Source: Bradyrhizobium aeschynomenes (GTDB taxonomy: Bacteria; Pseudomonadota; Alphaproteobacteria; Rhizobiales; Xanthobacteraceae). Taken from it: DNA of 64,000 bases. The stretch spans positions 417,342 through 481,341 of the forward strand of contig NZ_JABFDM010000005.1 in the NCBI RefSeq assembly GCF_013178945.1, written 5' to 3'. A program made the translations under genes and the position numbers. Shown in pieces: positions 47,228 to 55,389 of the stretch; the stretch's first letter is position 1, and each line of letters begins with the position of its first letter. A model generated the notes under the pieces. It saw only the letters and a program-made list of their open reading frames with translations. It was not told the DNA's origin and did no database searches.

Positions 47228-48514
47228 TCAGAGCATCGACTTCTCCACCACGACCTTGCGCCACGGCTTGAGCACCGCGATCGACAGGATCGAGGCCAGG
47301 ATGTTGGCGCCGGCCGCGATGATGAAGACGCGGTCCCAATCGCCCGACGACTGCTGCATGTAGTTCGCGATCGGCACCAGCAGCGCCGCCGTGCCTTTCG
47401 CGGTGTAGAGCAGGCCGGCATTGGTGGTCGCGAACTTGGTGCCGAACGTGTCGGTGCAGGTCGACGGGAAGAGCGAGTAGATCTCGCCCCAGGCGAAGAA
47501 CACGAAGCCGGAGAGGATCACGAACCAGACCGGATCATGACCGAGCATGTACAGCGCCCAGATGCCGATGCCCTCCATGCCGAAGGCGATGAACATCGTA
47601 TTCTCGCGGCCGATGTTGTCGGAGATCCAGCCGAAGAACGGACGGGTCAGGCCGTTGAGCACGCGGTCGATGGTGGCCGCGAAGGTCACCGCCGTCATGG
47701 TCATGCCGATCAGCGTCACCGGAACGTTGTCGACCTTCCAGTCGCCGGCGATCGGCTTGAGGTTGGCGGTGACCATCAGGCCGCCGGCGCCGACGATCAC
47801 GAACATGAAGTACATCAGCCAGAAGATCGGCTGGCGCAGCACTTCGGTCGGATTGTAGTTGCGGCGGCTCTGCACCAGGTTCGCGTTCTGAACGACCGCG
47901 GGCACCTGGCCTTCCTTCGGTGCGAACAGGAAGAAGGCGAGGATGACGATGATGATGCCCTGTCCCAGGCCGAAATACAGGAAGGTGGTCTGGAAGCCGG
48001 AGTCGCGGATCATGGCCTGGATCGGCGCGACGGTCAGCGCCGAGCCGGCGCCGAAGCCGGCCGCCGTGATGCCGGCTGCGAGGCCGCGCTTGTCGGGGAA
48101 CCACTTCAGCGCGTTGCCGACGCAGGTGCCGTAGACGCCGCCGGCGCCGATGCCCGCGATGATCATGCCGAGATAATAGCCGTTGAGCGAGGTCGCGTAG
48201 GCGTTGATCATCCAGCCGATCGCGCAGAGCACGCCGCCGACGAGCACGACGATGCGCGGACCGTATTTGTCGACGAACCAGCCCTCGACCGGCACCAGCC
48301 AGGTCTCGAACAGAACGAACAGCGTGAAGGCCCACTGGATCGAGGCCCGATCCCAGCCGAAGGTCTTTGCGATATCGGGGACGAAGAAGGTCCAGCCATA
48401 CTGGTAGTTGGCGATCATCACCATCGCCAGAACGCCGACCGCGAGCTGCGTCCATCGATAGGCGTCACTTACTCTTGCAGATGCGGGCGCCCCCGCGTGA
48501 GCCAAGTCCGTCAT
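47228..48514 (-). CDS. OxlT-type MFS oxalate/formate carrier, paralogue 2
   Basis: The 428-residue major facilitator is a close relative of the first OxlT-like gene (shared GTCVGNALKWFPDKRGLAAGITAAGFGAGSAL and LLYTAKGTAALLVPIAN), with 12 helices and the same charged substrate residues. GGAGG lies nine bases before the ATG. It has its own operator (48560-48576) and its own terminator, so the two carriers can be expressed separately. Different exchange partners or affinities are possible. Confidence 0.87.
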   Translation of the reverse strand: MTDLAHAGAPASARVSDAYRWTQLAVGVLAMVMIANYQYGWTFFVPDIAKTFGWDRASIQWAFTLFVLFETWLVPVEGWFVDKYGPRIVVLVGGVLCAIGWMINAYATSLNGYYLGMIIAGIGAGGVYGTCVGNALKWFPDKRGLAAGITAAGFGAGSALTVAPIQAMIRDSGFQTTFLYFGLGQGIIIVILAFFLFAPKEGQVPAVVQNANLVQSRRNYNPTEVLRQPIFWLMYFMFVIVGAGGLMVTANLKPIAGDWKVDNVPVTLIGMTMTAVTFAATIDRVLNGLTRPFFGWISDNIGRENTMFIAFGMEGIGIWALYMLGHDPVWFVILSGFVFFAWGEIYSLFPSTCTDTFGTKFATTNAGLLYTAKGTAALLVPIANYMQQSSGDWDRVFIIAAGANILASILSIAVLKPWRKVVVEKSML

Positions 48515-48559
48515 GTTTCCTCCAGGCTGTCTATTTTGTCCTAACAGCTATGCGGAGTT

Positions 48560-48576
48560 TGGTATATGATATGCCA
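48560..48576. promoter_or_regulatory. Oxalate-type operator of OxlT paralogue 2
   Basis: TGGTATATGATATGCCA is a 17-bp near-perfect palindrome, 46 bp before the start codon of the second OxlT gene. Confidence 0.82.
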
Positions 48577-48719
48577 ATAGACAAGCGGATTCATTGCGGC
48601 CGGGTTGGGCTGGTACGCCAGCCAGCGTAAAAAACCTCGCAGAAGCAAGGCAAATCGCTGCAGCGACAATACGACGCAGCAGGGGAAAATTGTAGCTCGA
48701 CTATCGGAGTAAGGCGGGT

Positions 48720-50219
48720 TTAGGCGGTGGCTGCCCGCAGCCGGCTGTAGCCTTCCTGGATCGCCGACCAGAACAGCGCAATCAGTCCGAGCACCATGAT
48801 GGTGCCGACCAGCCCATTCGAGAAGAACACGGCGAGCGAGCCCTGGGATCCCAGAAGCGATTGGCGGAAAGCCTCCTCGGCCTTGTCGCCGAGCACGATC
48901 GCCAGCACCAGGGGTGCGAGCGGATAGCCGCACTTCTTGAACAAATAGCCGAGCACGCCGAACACCAGCATCAGCACGACGTCGAACGTGCTGCTATGCA
49001 CCGAATAGGCGCCGATGGCGCAGAGCACGAGAATCAAAGGTGCGATGATGCTGAAGGGAATGCGCAGGATCGCTGCGAAGATCGGGACGCAGGTCAGCAC
49101 GACGAGCAGTCCGACGAGATTGCCGAGATACATCGAGGCGATCAGGCCCCACACGAATTCCTTCTGCTCGACGAACAGCATCGGGCCGGGCTGCAGGCCC
49201 CAGATCAGCAGGCCGCCGAGCAGCACGGCCGCCGTCGGCGAGCCCGGCACGCCGAGCGACAGCATCGGCAGCAATGCTGCGGTGCCCGCGGCATGGGCCG
49301 CGGTCTCCGGCGCGACGACGCCCTCGATCTCGCCATGGCCGAACTTCTTGCCGCGCTTGGACAGGCGCTTGGCGATGCCGTAGCTCATGAACGACGCCGG
49401 GGTGGCCCCCGCGGGTGTAATGCCCATCCAGCAGCCGATCAGGCAGGAGCGCAGCGACGTCAGCCAATAGGCCGGCATCTCCTTCCAGGTGTGCAGCACG
49501 ACCCGCAGATTGATCTTGGCGTTGCCGCCGCGGAAGCTCAGGCCTTCCTCCATCGTCAGCAGGATCTCGCCGATGCCGAACAGGCCGATCACGGCGATCA
49601 GGAAGTCGAAGCCGTTGAGCAGCTCGGTGACGCCGAAGGTCAGCCGCAACTGGCCGGTGATGGAGTCGAGGCCCACTGCTGCGAGTGCGAAGCCGATCAT
49701 CATCGCCGCGACGGTCTTGAACGGCGGCTCCTTGCTCAGGCCCACGAAGCTGCAGAAGGCGAGGAAGTACACGGCGAACTTCTCTGCCGGCCCGAATTGC
49801 AGCGCGAAGCTCGCGACCAGGGGCGCGACCAGCGTGATCATGATGACCGCAAACAGCGCGCCGACGAAGGAGGAGGTGAATGCGGCCGTGAGCGCCTCGC
49901 CGGCCTTGCCCTGTTGCGCCATCGGGTAGCCGTCGAAGGTGGTCGCGACCGACCATGGCTCACCGGGTATGTTGAATAAAATCGACGTAATGGCGCCGCC
50001 GAACAGGGCGCCCCAATAGATGCAGGACAGCATGATGATCGCCGAGGTCGGCGGCATGCTGAAGGTCAGCGGCAGCAGGATTGCGACGCCGTTGGCGCCG
50101 CCCAGGCCCGGCAGCACGCCGATGATCACCCCGAGCACGATGCCGAGGATCATCACCATGATGTTGAAGGGTTGCAGCGCGACGGCGAAGCCGTGAAAAA
50201 GGTTGGCGAGTTCTTCCAT
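48720..50219 (-). CDS. tctA: Tripartite tricarboxylate transporter, large membrane subunit (TctA)
   Basis: The 499-residue protein has 10 to 12 transmembrane helices and TctA signatures GVLPGLGGANGVAILLPLTF, LFNIPGEPWSVATTFDGYPM and LGVPGSPTAAVLLGGLL. With TctB it forms the Na+- or H+-driven pore for carboxylates bound by TctC. Last gene of tctCBA, 42 bp after tctB. It lies inside the oxalate region, so the substrate may be oxalate or a related acid; this is inference. Confidence 0.93.
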   Translation of the reverse strand: MEELANLFHGFAVALQPFNIMVMILGIVLGVIIGVLPGLGGANGVAILLPLTFSMPPTSAIIMLSCIYWGALFGGAITSILFNIPGEPWSVATTFDGYPMAQQGKAGEALTAAFTSSFVGALFAVIMITLVAPLVASFALQFGPAEKFAVYFLAFCSFVGLSKEPPFKTVAAMMIGFALAAVGLDSITGQLRLTFGVTELLNGFDFLIAVIGLFGIGEILLTMEEGLSFRGGNAKINLRVVLHTWKEMPAYWLTSLRSCLIGCWMGITPAGATPASFMSYGIAKRLSKRGKKFGHGEIEGVVAPETAAHAAGTAALLPMLSLGVPGSPTAAVLLGGLLIWGLQPGPMLFVEQKEFVWGLIASMYLGNLVGLLVVLTCVPIFAAILRIPFSIIAPLILVLCAIGAYSVHSSTFDVVLMLVFGVLGYLFKKCGYPLAPLVLAIVLGDKAEEAFRQSLLGSQGSLAVFFSNGLVGTIMVLGLIALFWSAIQEGYSRLRAATA

Positions 50220-50261
50220 GCCAGCTGGTCCTGCAACCCGTAAGCCCAATGAAGTTTCTTG

Positions 50262-50756
50262 TTAGAGTCCGAGCCATTCCTCGACGGGCCCCTTGGGGAG
50301 GGGGACCATGAACCAGCGCTCGAAGATCAGATAGGTCACCACCGGCATCCCGATCGCGACCGCCGTGACGGTGAGCCAGCCATACTTGCCGAGCCATCGC
50401 ATGAACCAGGCGATGAAGATCATGGAGGCGAGATAGATCCCGGTGAAGGGCAGGGCGCCAACATAGATCGCGGTCGGCACTACGACGCTCATGACCTGGC
50501 GAAGCTGGCCCCATTCGGCAAAGACTCCGCCGTCGTCCTCGCGCAGCGTATTGCGGAAATTCATCGCGCTCGCGGCGACGATGAGCAGGCCGACGTAGAA
50601 CGGGAAGAACCCCGCGCGCGGCCCCTCGGCGCCCCAATTGATGCCCGCCTTCACGCTGCCGATGATCACGATGATCCCGAACAACGCGATGGCGAGCGTG
50701 ACGCCGGCCTCGACCGCCTTGTGACTGGGGCCGGCGGATCCTCCGTGACTACTCAT
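50262..50756 (-). CDS. tctB: Tripartite tricarboxylate transporter, small membrane subunit (TctB)
   Basis: The 164-residue protein has four transmembrane helices, with GPRAGFFPFYVGLLIVAASA typical of TctB. It starts 9 bp after tctC. Confidence 0.9.
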   Translation of the reverse strand: MSSHGGSAGPSHKAVEAGVTLAIALFGIIVIIGSVKAGINWGAEGPRAGFFPFYVGLLIVAASAMNFRNTLREDDGGVFAEWGQLRQVMSVVVPTAIYVGALPFTGIYLASMIFIAWFMRWLGKYGWLTVTAVAIGMPVVTYLIFERWFMVPLPKGPVEEWLGL

Positions 50757-50765
50757 GCGAGCCGC

Positions 50766-51764
50766 TCAGTTCGAGGCCAGGAAGCCGGCTTCCTTCATCA
50801 GGAGCTCGTGCCGCTTCTCTTCGGTCTCGACCCATTTGGCGTAGTCCGCGCCCGTCATGAAGGTGGTGTTGAAGGCGCCGGTCTTCATGAAATCTTGCCA
50901 TTCCGGCGTCTCCCGAACCTTCTTGAACAGGTCGACGTAGTATTCGATCTGGTCCTTGGTGGCCCGGGGCGACATGAAGATGCCGCGCAGCATCAGATAT
51001 TCGATGTCGAGCCCCTGGGACTTGCAGGTCGGGATGTCCTTCCAGGCCTTGCCGTCGGTGATCGGCTCGTCATAGCCCATCGGCTTGTCGTCGAACACGC
51101 AGAGCGGCCTGACCTTGCCGCCGCGCCACTGCGCCACCGCCTCGATCGGATTGTTGACGGTGGAATCGATGTGATTGCCGACCAACTGGACGGCGACTTC
51201 GCCGCCGCCCTTGTAGGGGATGTAGGTGAACTTGGCGCCGGTGGCCTTCTCCATGGCCACGGTGATGATCTGGTCTTCCTGCTTCGATCCGGTGCCGCCC
51301 ATCTTGAGGGTGCCGCCGGCCTGCTTGACCGCGTCGATGTAGTCCTTGGCGGTCGCGTAGGGTTTCTCGGCGTTGACCCAGAGCACGAACTCGTCGAGCG
51401 CGAGCATCGCGACCGGGGTGAGATCCTTCCAGTTGAAGGGGATGCCGGTGGCAAGCGGCGTGGTGAACAGGTTCGACAGCGTGATGATGATCTTGTGCGG
51501 ATTGCCCGCGGAGGCCTTGACGTCGAGGAAGCCCTCGCCGCCGGCACCGCCGGACTTGTTGATCACCACCAGCGGCTGCTTCATCAAATTGTGCTTGGTC
51601 ACGATGCCCTGGATCGTCCGGGCCATCTGGTCGGCACCGCCGCCGGTGCCGGCGGGAACGATGAACTCGACAGGGCGGACAGGCTCCCATCCCGCCAGGG
51701 CCGGGATCTGCCCCGCCACGAGGGCAATGCCAGCCGCTAAGGCCACGCGTACGGAACGCTTCAT
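50766..51764 (-). CDS. tctC: Tripartite tricarboxylate transporter, periplasmic binding protein (TctC)
   Basis: The 332-residue protein has a Sec signal (MKRSVRVALAAGIALVAGQIP) and a bug/TctC-type binding domain with PVEFIVPAGTGGGADQMAR, GTGSKQEDQIITVAM and YIPYKGGGEVAVQLVGNHID. It captures a carboxylate for TctAB. First gene of tctCBA. Its upstream region has only a weak oxalate-type half-site at about 51839-51850. Confidence 0.93.
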   Translation of the reverse strand: MKRSVRVALAAGIALVAGQIPALAGWEPVRPVEFIVPAGTGGGADQMARTIQGIVTKHNLMKQPLVVINKSGGAGGEGFLDVKASAGNPHKIIITLSNLFTTPLATGIPFNWKDLTPVAMLALDEFVLWVNAEKPYATAKDYIDAVKQAGGTLKMGGTGSKQEDQIITVAMEKATGAKFTYIPYKGGGEVAVQLVGNHIDSTVNNPIEAVAQWRGGKVRPLCVFDDKPMGYDEPITDGKAWKDIPTCKSQGLDIEYLMLRGIFMSPRATKDQIEYYVDLFKKVRETPEWQDFMKTGAFNTTFMTGADYAKWVETEEKRHELLMKEAGFLASN

Positions 51765-51832
51765 CGACGCTTTCTCCCCTTCATTCCCGGATCGCGACGG
51801 CTTCTTCCGGCCGTTCTATCCGCTCAAACCAC

Positions 51833-51850
51833 GACTCTATCTTGATACCA
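51833..51850. promoter_or_regulatory. Weak oxalate-type half-site upstream of tctC
   Basis: CTCTATCTTGATACCAG matches one half of the operator family (GATACCA) but the other half is poor, and GCCA follows at the wrong distance. It may be a low-affinity site or chance. Confidence 0.35.
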
Positions 51851-52043
51851 GTCCTTGCCATTGTTCAACCACGACGCGCTTCAGGCCATTCCGCGCCGCA
51901 GCAGGCGCGGCCGTCGAAACGCAACGCAGTCATCGCCGCAGCATATCGATCGATTTGATTTTGGTATGAGAAACCGACCGACCGCAATGAGGAGATCGGC
52001 TGGGATGCCTCGGAGGCCAATTTGTCGCAGCCGTGGGGTCGCC

Positions 52044-52074
52044 AAAAAGCAAAAGCCCCGGAAGGTCCGGGGCT
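52044..52074 (-). terminator. Terminator of the 45-residue gene
   Basis: AGCCCCGGA and TCCGGGGCT form a 9-bp stem with a 3-base loop, followed on the minus strand by TTTTGCTTTTT. It gives the small gene its own transcript end. Confidence 0.85.
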
Positions 52075-52121
52075 CTTGATTGGTCTTCGAGGGGGAGGCG
52101 CGCTGGCAGCGCGCTCTGGCC

Positions 52122-52259
52122 TCAGAGTCCGAAATAAGGCAGGTCGCCGTTGCGGTTAGCGGCGCGAGCACTGGTCATCAGCACGCGGTCGAGGGCGGCC
52201 AGGAAGCGGCCGAACAGGGACACGGGCTGAACGAGGGGGAGGGCAACGGTCTTGGCCAT
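52122..52259 (-). CDS. 45-residue protein under the oxalate-type operator
   Basis: The short frame reads MAKTVALPLVQPVSLFGRFL, then AALDRVLMTSARAANRNGD and LPYFGL. AAGGAG lies seven bases before the ATG. An operator-like palindrome lies 51 bp upstream and a strong terminator lies downstream, so it is a full transcription unit. The N-terminal half can form an amphipathic helix, and the hydrophobic PYFGL end is unusual. It has no signal peptide and no cysteines. I do not recognise a family; DUF1127 small proteins are similar in size only. Confidence 0.8.
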   Translation of the reverse strand: MAKTVALPLVQPVSLFGRFLAALDRVLMTSARAANRNGDLPYFGL

Positions 52260-52636
52260 GGTTTGTCTCCTTCAGTGAGGCGGTATGACGTTCTGACTGA
52301 GGAGAATTTACGTATACCAGATGCCAGATACAATGATGGATATTGCATAGCGGTATGAGCATTTTGCGATGCAGCAGGAATGTTACAATTGGGATTTCTT
52401 ATTGAAACCGGCATTCTCATACTGAAACTGCCGCCCAAAGCAGGATCAAAACGGTACCGAGAGATGGATGTGGCGCGGAAGGTACAATCCAACAATCGCC
52501 GACACGGGCGGGAACCCTGCACAATGGAACGCCGTTGATGCGTCAAAGCTGGACGGCGAGAAGAATGCTCATGGATCCGTCGCGCCGTTTCAGGATGGAA
52601 CAAATTATCGGCAGATTTGCGGGCGAAGGAGGGACC
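52260..52636. other. Divergent promoter region, AT-richer than its surroundings
   Basis: Besides the operator at its left end I see no gene. The middle (52330-52450) is AT-rich and should hold promoters for the small gene and for the peptidoglycan-binding protein. Confidence 0.4.
52310..52326. promoter_or_regulatory. Oxalate-type operator of the 45-residue gene
   Basis: ACGTATACCAGATGCCA matches the gntR operator (TGGCATACCAGATGCCA) at 14 of 17 positions, including the whole right half. Confidence 0.72.
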
Positions 52637-53131
52637 ATGCGCGCCTTGATCCTGGCAATGTCCATCCTGACGGTCGTCGCGAGCGCCGGTGTCGCGAACG
52701 CCGGCCTGAGCAGCTCACCCCGTACAGCAACGGCACCCGCCGATCCCGCGACCGCCACCCAGGACGCCGATCAGCAGGACGCCAACCAGCAGACCGAGAA
52801 GCAGATCGGCCTCACCAAGACGAAGCGACGTGCTGTCCAGCGCGGACTGACTCGGCTCGGGTTCGACACCAGGCCCAACGGGACGTTCGATGACCAGACG
52901 CGTGCCGCCCTCTCACGTTGGCAGCAGGAGCGCGGCTATCCCGCGACCGGCTTTCTCGATGCCGCCCAATACAAGGTTCTGATGGCCGCGGCCAAGGAGG
53001 CTGCAAAATCCGACCGCCAAGCCCGCCGCAGCGCGGGGAGCCGTACGCGGCAGTCGCGAAGTGCGGGAGGTCCGATCGGCGCGATCGGCGGGGCGATGCA
53101 TCGGGTGGTGGGCGGAATCTTCGGCAGGTAG
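52637..53131 (+). CDS. Exported peptidoglycan-binding domain protein
   Basis: The 164-residue protein has a Sec signal (MRALILAMSILTVVASAGVA), a disordered acidic/Gln stretch, then a PG_binding_1 domain (KRRAVQRGLTRLGFDTRPNG and FDDQTRAALSRWQQERGYPATGFLD), and a basic, Gly-rich tail (GGPIGAIGGAMHRVVGGIFGR). It should bind the cell wall in the periplasm. GGAGGG precedes the ATG. Confidence 0.85.
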   Translation: MRALILAMSILTVVASAGVANAGLSSSPRTATAPADPATATQDADQQDANQQTEKQIGLTKTKRRAVQRGLTRLGFDTRPNGTFDDQTRAALSRWQQERGYPATGFLDAAQYKVLMAAAKEAAKSDRQARRSAGSRTRQSRSAGGPIGAIGGAMHRVVGGIFGR

Positions 53132-53536
53132 CTCGTCCAACCGCGAACAGTTGCAAGACGTCCCGAGCAACCTGGAACGCCGTGTCCGGCGTCCTGGCAG
53201 ATCGATCATGTCAACCCGCTGGATCGTCCGCGAAAGCGGACGATCCAGGACGCGGTGACCTCGGTTCGATATCGTCTGCCGCGGCTTACTGGATGCTCCG
53301 CCTTCGCGGAGCATACCGCAGTGGAGACGGCTCAAGCTCAACCCGGAGTTTTGTGCACTGGCATCGTATTCCAGGCAGGGCTATCGCATATGGCGATGCG
53401 GAGCTGTACTGGCGAACGATCCTGCTCACTTGGTAATCCGTCATGCCCGGCCTTGTCCCGACTGCGCGGCCGAAGCCGCTTCTGCGCGGGGAAGGCCGTG
53501 TGCGTCGCCCTTTATCGGGCAAATCCATTCGGGATC
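53132..53536. other. Intergenic region with palindromic repeat
   Basis: It holds the paired palindromic element at 53219-53317 and no supported gene. Confidence 0.45.
53219..53317. repeat. Paired palindromic intergenic repeat element, copy 3
   Basis: CTGGATCGTCCGCGAAAGCG with its mirror GGACGATCCAG forms a long hairpin at the left. TACTGGATGCTCCGCC and GCGGAGCAT form the right one. It shares ACTGGAT with the copy inside the gcv operon. Confidence 0.6.
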
Positions 53537-53650
53537 GTGGTGAGAGACAATCTCGCCTTCGCCTACCGGGATGGCAAGATGCGCAGCATTCTTCTCGCGA
53601 CGGAGTCCTGCAGCGACCTTTCCGATTTCACCGAGCTGAAGCGTTCATGA
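53537..53650 (+). CDS. Possible small protein coupled to the macro-domain gene
   Basis: A frame ending RDNLAFAYRDGKMRSILLAT and SCSDLSDFTELKRS stops at TGA inside the ATGATG start of the macro gene, a typical coupled ATGA overlap. The most likely start is GTG, with a poor ribosome site, giving about 37 residues. The sequence looks coding, but there is no recognised family. Confidence 0.4.
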   Translation: MVRDNLAFAYRDGKMRSILLATESCSDLSDFTELKRS

Positions 53651-54105
53651 TGAAGATCATCAAGGGAGATCTGATCAAGCTCGCGCTCGACGGGCATTTC
53701 GATGTGATCGTGCATGGCTGCAATTGCCAGTGCACGATGGGGGCGGGCATCGCGAAGACCATCAAAGAAGTCTTCCCCGAGGCCTATGCGGCCGATCTGT
53801 CGACGCCGAAAGGCAGCCGCGAGAAGCTCGGCTCCATATCGGCCGCGACCGTCACGCGCGCCGGCCAACAAATCACGATCGTCAACGGCTATACGCAATT
53901 CCACTGGCGCGGGGCTGGCGTTCTCGTCGACTACGCGGCCGTCAGGACGGTCATGAAGCAAGTGAAGCTCCGATTTGCCGAGCGCCGCATCGGCTATCCC
54001 AGGATCGGTGCCGGCTTGGCCAAGGGCGACTGGACACTGATCGCGCAGATCATCGATGCCGAACTCGAGGAGGAGGATCACACTCTGGTGGAATATCTCG
54101 CCTGA
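53647..54105 (+). CDS. Macro-domain protein (ADP-ribose binding or hydrolysis)
   Basis: The 152-residue protein is a single macro domain: IKGDLIKLALDGHFDVIVHG, the substrate loop CNCQCTMGAGIAKTIKEVFPEA, and the second loop YPRIGAGLAKGDW. Macro domains bind or remove ADP-ribose and its O-acetyl form. Similar small versions occur in phages and next to ADP-ribosylating toxins, but no toxin gene is near. Two adjacent ATGs could start it. Confidence 0.88.
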   Translation: MMKIIKGDLIKLALDGHFDVIVHGCNCQCTMGAGIAKTIKEVFPEAYAADLSTPKGSREKLGSISAATVTRAGQQITIVNGYTQFHWRGAGVLVDYAAVRTVMKQVKLRFAERRIGYPRIGAGLAKGDWTLIAQIIDAELEEEDHTLVEYLA

Positions 54106-54170
54106 AAACGCTCGGTGGACTCGGCTCGATACCTCGCGCCAAGCCAGGCTTGTTGGGGCACTGCGGTTGC

Positions 54171-54728
54171 CTATCGAAACATCCAGAAATCGCCAACTGG
54201 TCCAGCCGGTTCTCTTTTGGGCGGCCCCAGCACGTCGCCCAGACCTGGGTTGCCCGGCTGCGCGATCGCGCAGACTCTGGTCTGCAAGGTCTCGGTTTTC
54301 TTGTGGCCAGCCTTGAGCATATCCGCGACGTCAGGCGGAATTCTGCAATCGGTCGAATGAGCTTCGACATATTCGATCATCTTGAGTTCGGCCTGAGAGA
54401 AACTGCGAATGAGTTCACAGGCGTCTTCCGGCGTTGCGCGGCGCTCGGCGGCGGCCTTGATCAGCCGGCCGCGCCGCTCTGCCTCTGCGCGCAAGGGAAA
54501 AAATCCGTTGCAGACATCCGAAGCGCCGTCGGCAACCGCTGGCGCGCTGTCGCCCTGCGGAGGGGGGGCGGTCTGCCCGGGCAGCGGCGCTGCAGATGCG
54601 CCCTGCGCGAAGGCGTGGCCAACGATCGGGGTCATCGCGGCTACGACGAGGCGTAAAATCAGGTGTCCTGCTGTCCGTGTGATCACGATCCGCGCTCCGT
54701 CCGCATTCACCTCAAAAGCTCCAGCCAT
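54171..54728 (-). CDS. Exported hypothetical protein with conserved cysteines
   Basis: The 185-residue product has a hydrophobic N-terminal segment ending VGHAFAQ that looks like a signal peptide if translation starts at an internal codon near residue 14-32. The mature part has DVCNGFFPLRAEAERRGRLI, EDACELIRSFSQAELKMIEYV, DCRIPPDVADMLKAGHKKTE and VCAIAQ, with four cysteines. This is a recurring protein family in Bradyrhizobium with no function known to me. Confidence 0.75.
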   Translation of the reverse strand: MAGAFEVNADGARIVITRTAGHLILRLVVAAMTPIVGHAFAQGASAAPLPGQTAPPPQGDSAPAVADGASDVCNGFFPLRAEAERRGRLIKAAAERRATPEDACELIRSFSQAELKMIEYVEAHSTDCRIPPDVADMLKAGHKKTETLQTRVCAIAQPGNPGLGDVLGPPKREPAGPVGDFWMFR

Positions 54729-54908
54729 TTGGCGCTATCCCGTTCGGCTTGTAAAGGCGCTGAGCAGACGACAGCTTTCCATCACCCGGGGGAGGTCTCA
54801 GGAGGCCAGCCCGTAGTAGCGCCGATAGCGGATTCGGTCCAGCACTGTCCCCGAATCCTGAGTGCTCTCCGATCTCGGGGCCCTCAGCCGTTCAAATGTT
54901 AGATGCAA

Positions 54909-55268
54909 CTACTCGTAGTTCTTTCCTGCGATCAGGAAGTCAGCGAAGCGGCGCCAGAGATTGTTTGCGGCGAGCCCCTGCTCGACTCCGAAGTCGGTGG
55001 CTTCTGCCCAAGCGGCTGCAGCTTCGAGGTAGGTTTCGATTCTGATATTCTCCCAACCACCTGCATCGGGCCCCCAGGGTGAAGTCGGCTCCGCCTTCTC
55101 GCGCTTCATAGCAGACTCGCGGTCGGCCACCAGAGCGTGAACGAACGCCAGCAGTGAGCTGGCGTCTGTCACCGCTTCCAACTTCATCCTCAGTTGTTCG
55201 TCTGTGCTAGATCCCGACAAATCACCACCCGCATGTTCGAGTTCGGCCCGATTGCATTTGCACGTCAT
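54909..55268 (-). CDS. DUF7660-like hypothetical protein
   Basis: The C-terminal 85 residues (DASSLLAFVHALVADRESAM, GGWENIRIETYLEAAAAWAE, NNLWRRFADFLIAGKNYE) match the pattern of a small family I believe is DUF7660, found beside many unrelated genes. The start is uncertain: 55268 gives 119 residues and a later ATG at 55187 gives a length closer to the family. Function unknown. Confidence 0.65.
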   Translation of the reverse strand: MTCKCNRAELEHAGGDLSGSSTDEQLRMKLEAVTDASSLLAFVHALVADRESAMKREKAEPTSPWGPDAGGWENIRIETYLEAAAAWAEATDFGVEQGLAANNLWRRFADFLIAGKNYE

Positions 55269-55296
55269 TCTTGGCCAGCAAAGCACCTGGCTCAAT

Positions 55297-55328
55297 ACGA
55301 AAAGCCGCCGGACGATGTCCGGCGGCTT
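55297..55328 (-). terminator. Terminator of the gntR-oxc-frc operon
   Basis: AAGCCGCCGGAC and GTCCGGCGGCTT form a perfect 12-bp stem with loop ATC, followed on the minus strand by TTCG after the stem's T residues. Confidence 0.85.
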
Positions 55329-55389
55329 GATGTCGAGAGGGCAGTTGCGGCGAAGCTTGTGCCGCGCCTTGTCTTGTCCGGCTCCAGCC

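Noticed and set aside
51961..51980. TTTGGTATGAGAAACCG as another oxalate operator
   Set aside because: Only the left half TGGTAT fits; the right half is poor and it lies far from a start codon.
53647..54105. Macro-domain gene as part of a toxin-antitoxin pair
   Set aside because: No ADP-ribosyltransferase gene is next to it; only a short unnamed frame is coupled, so I do not call a pair.
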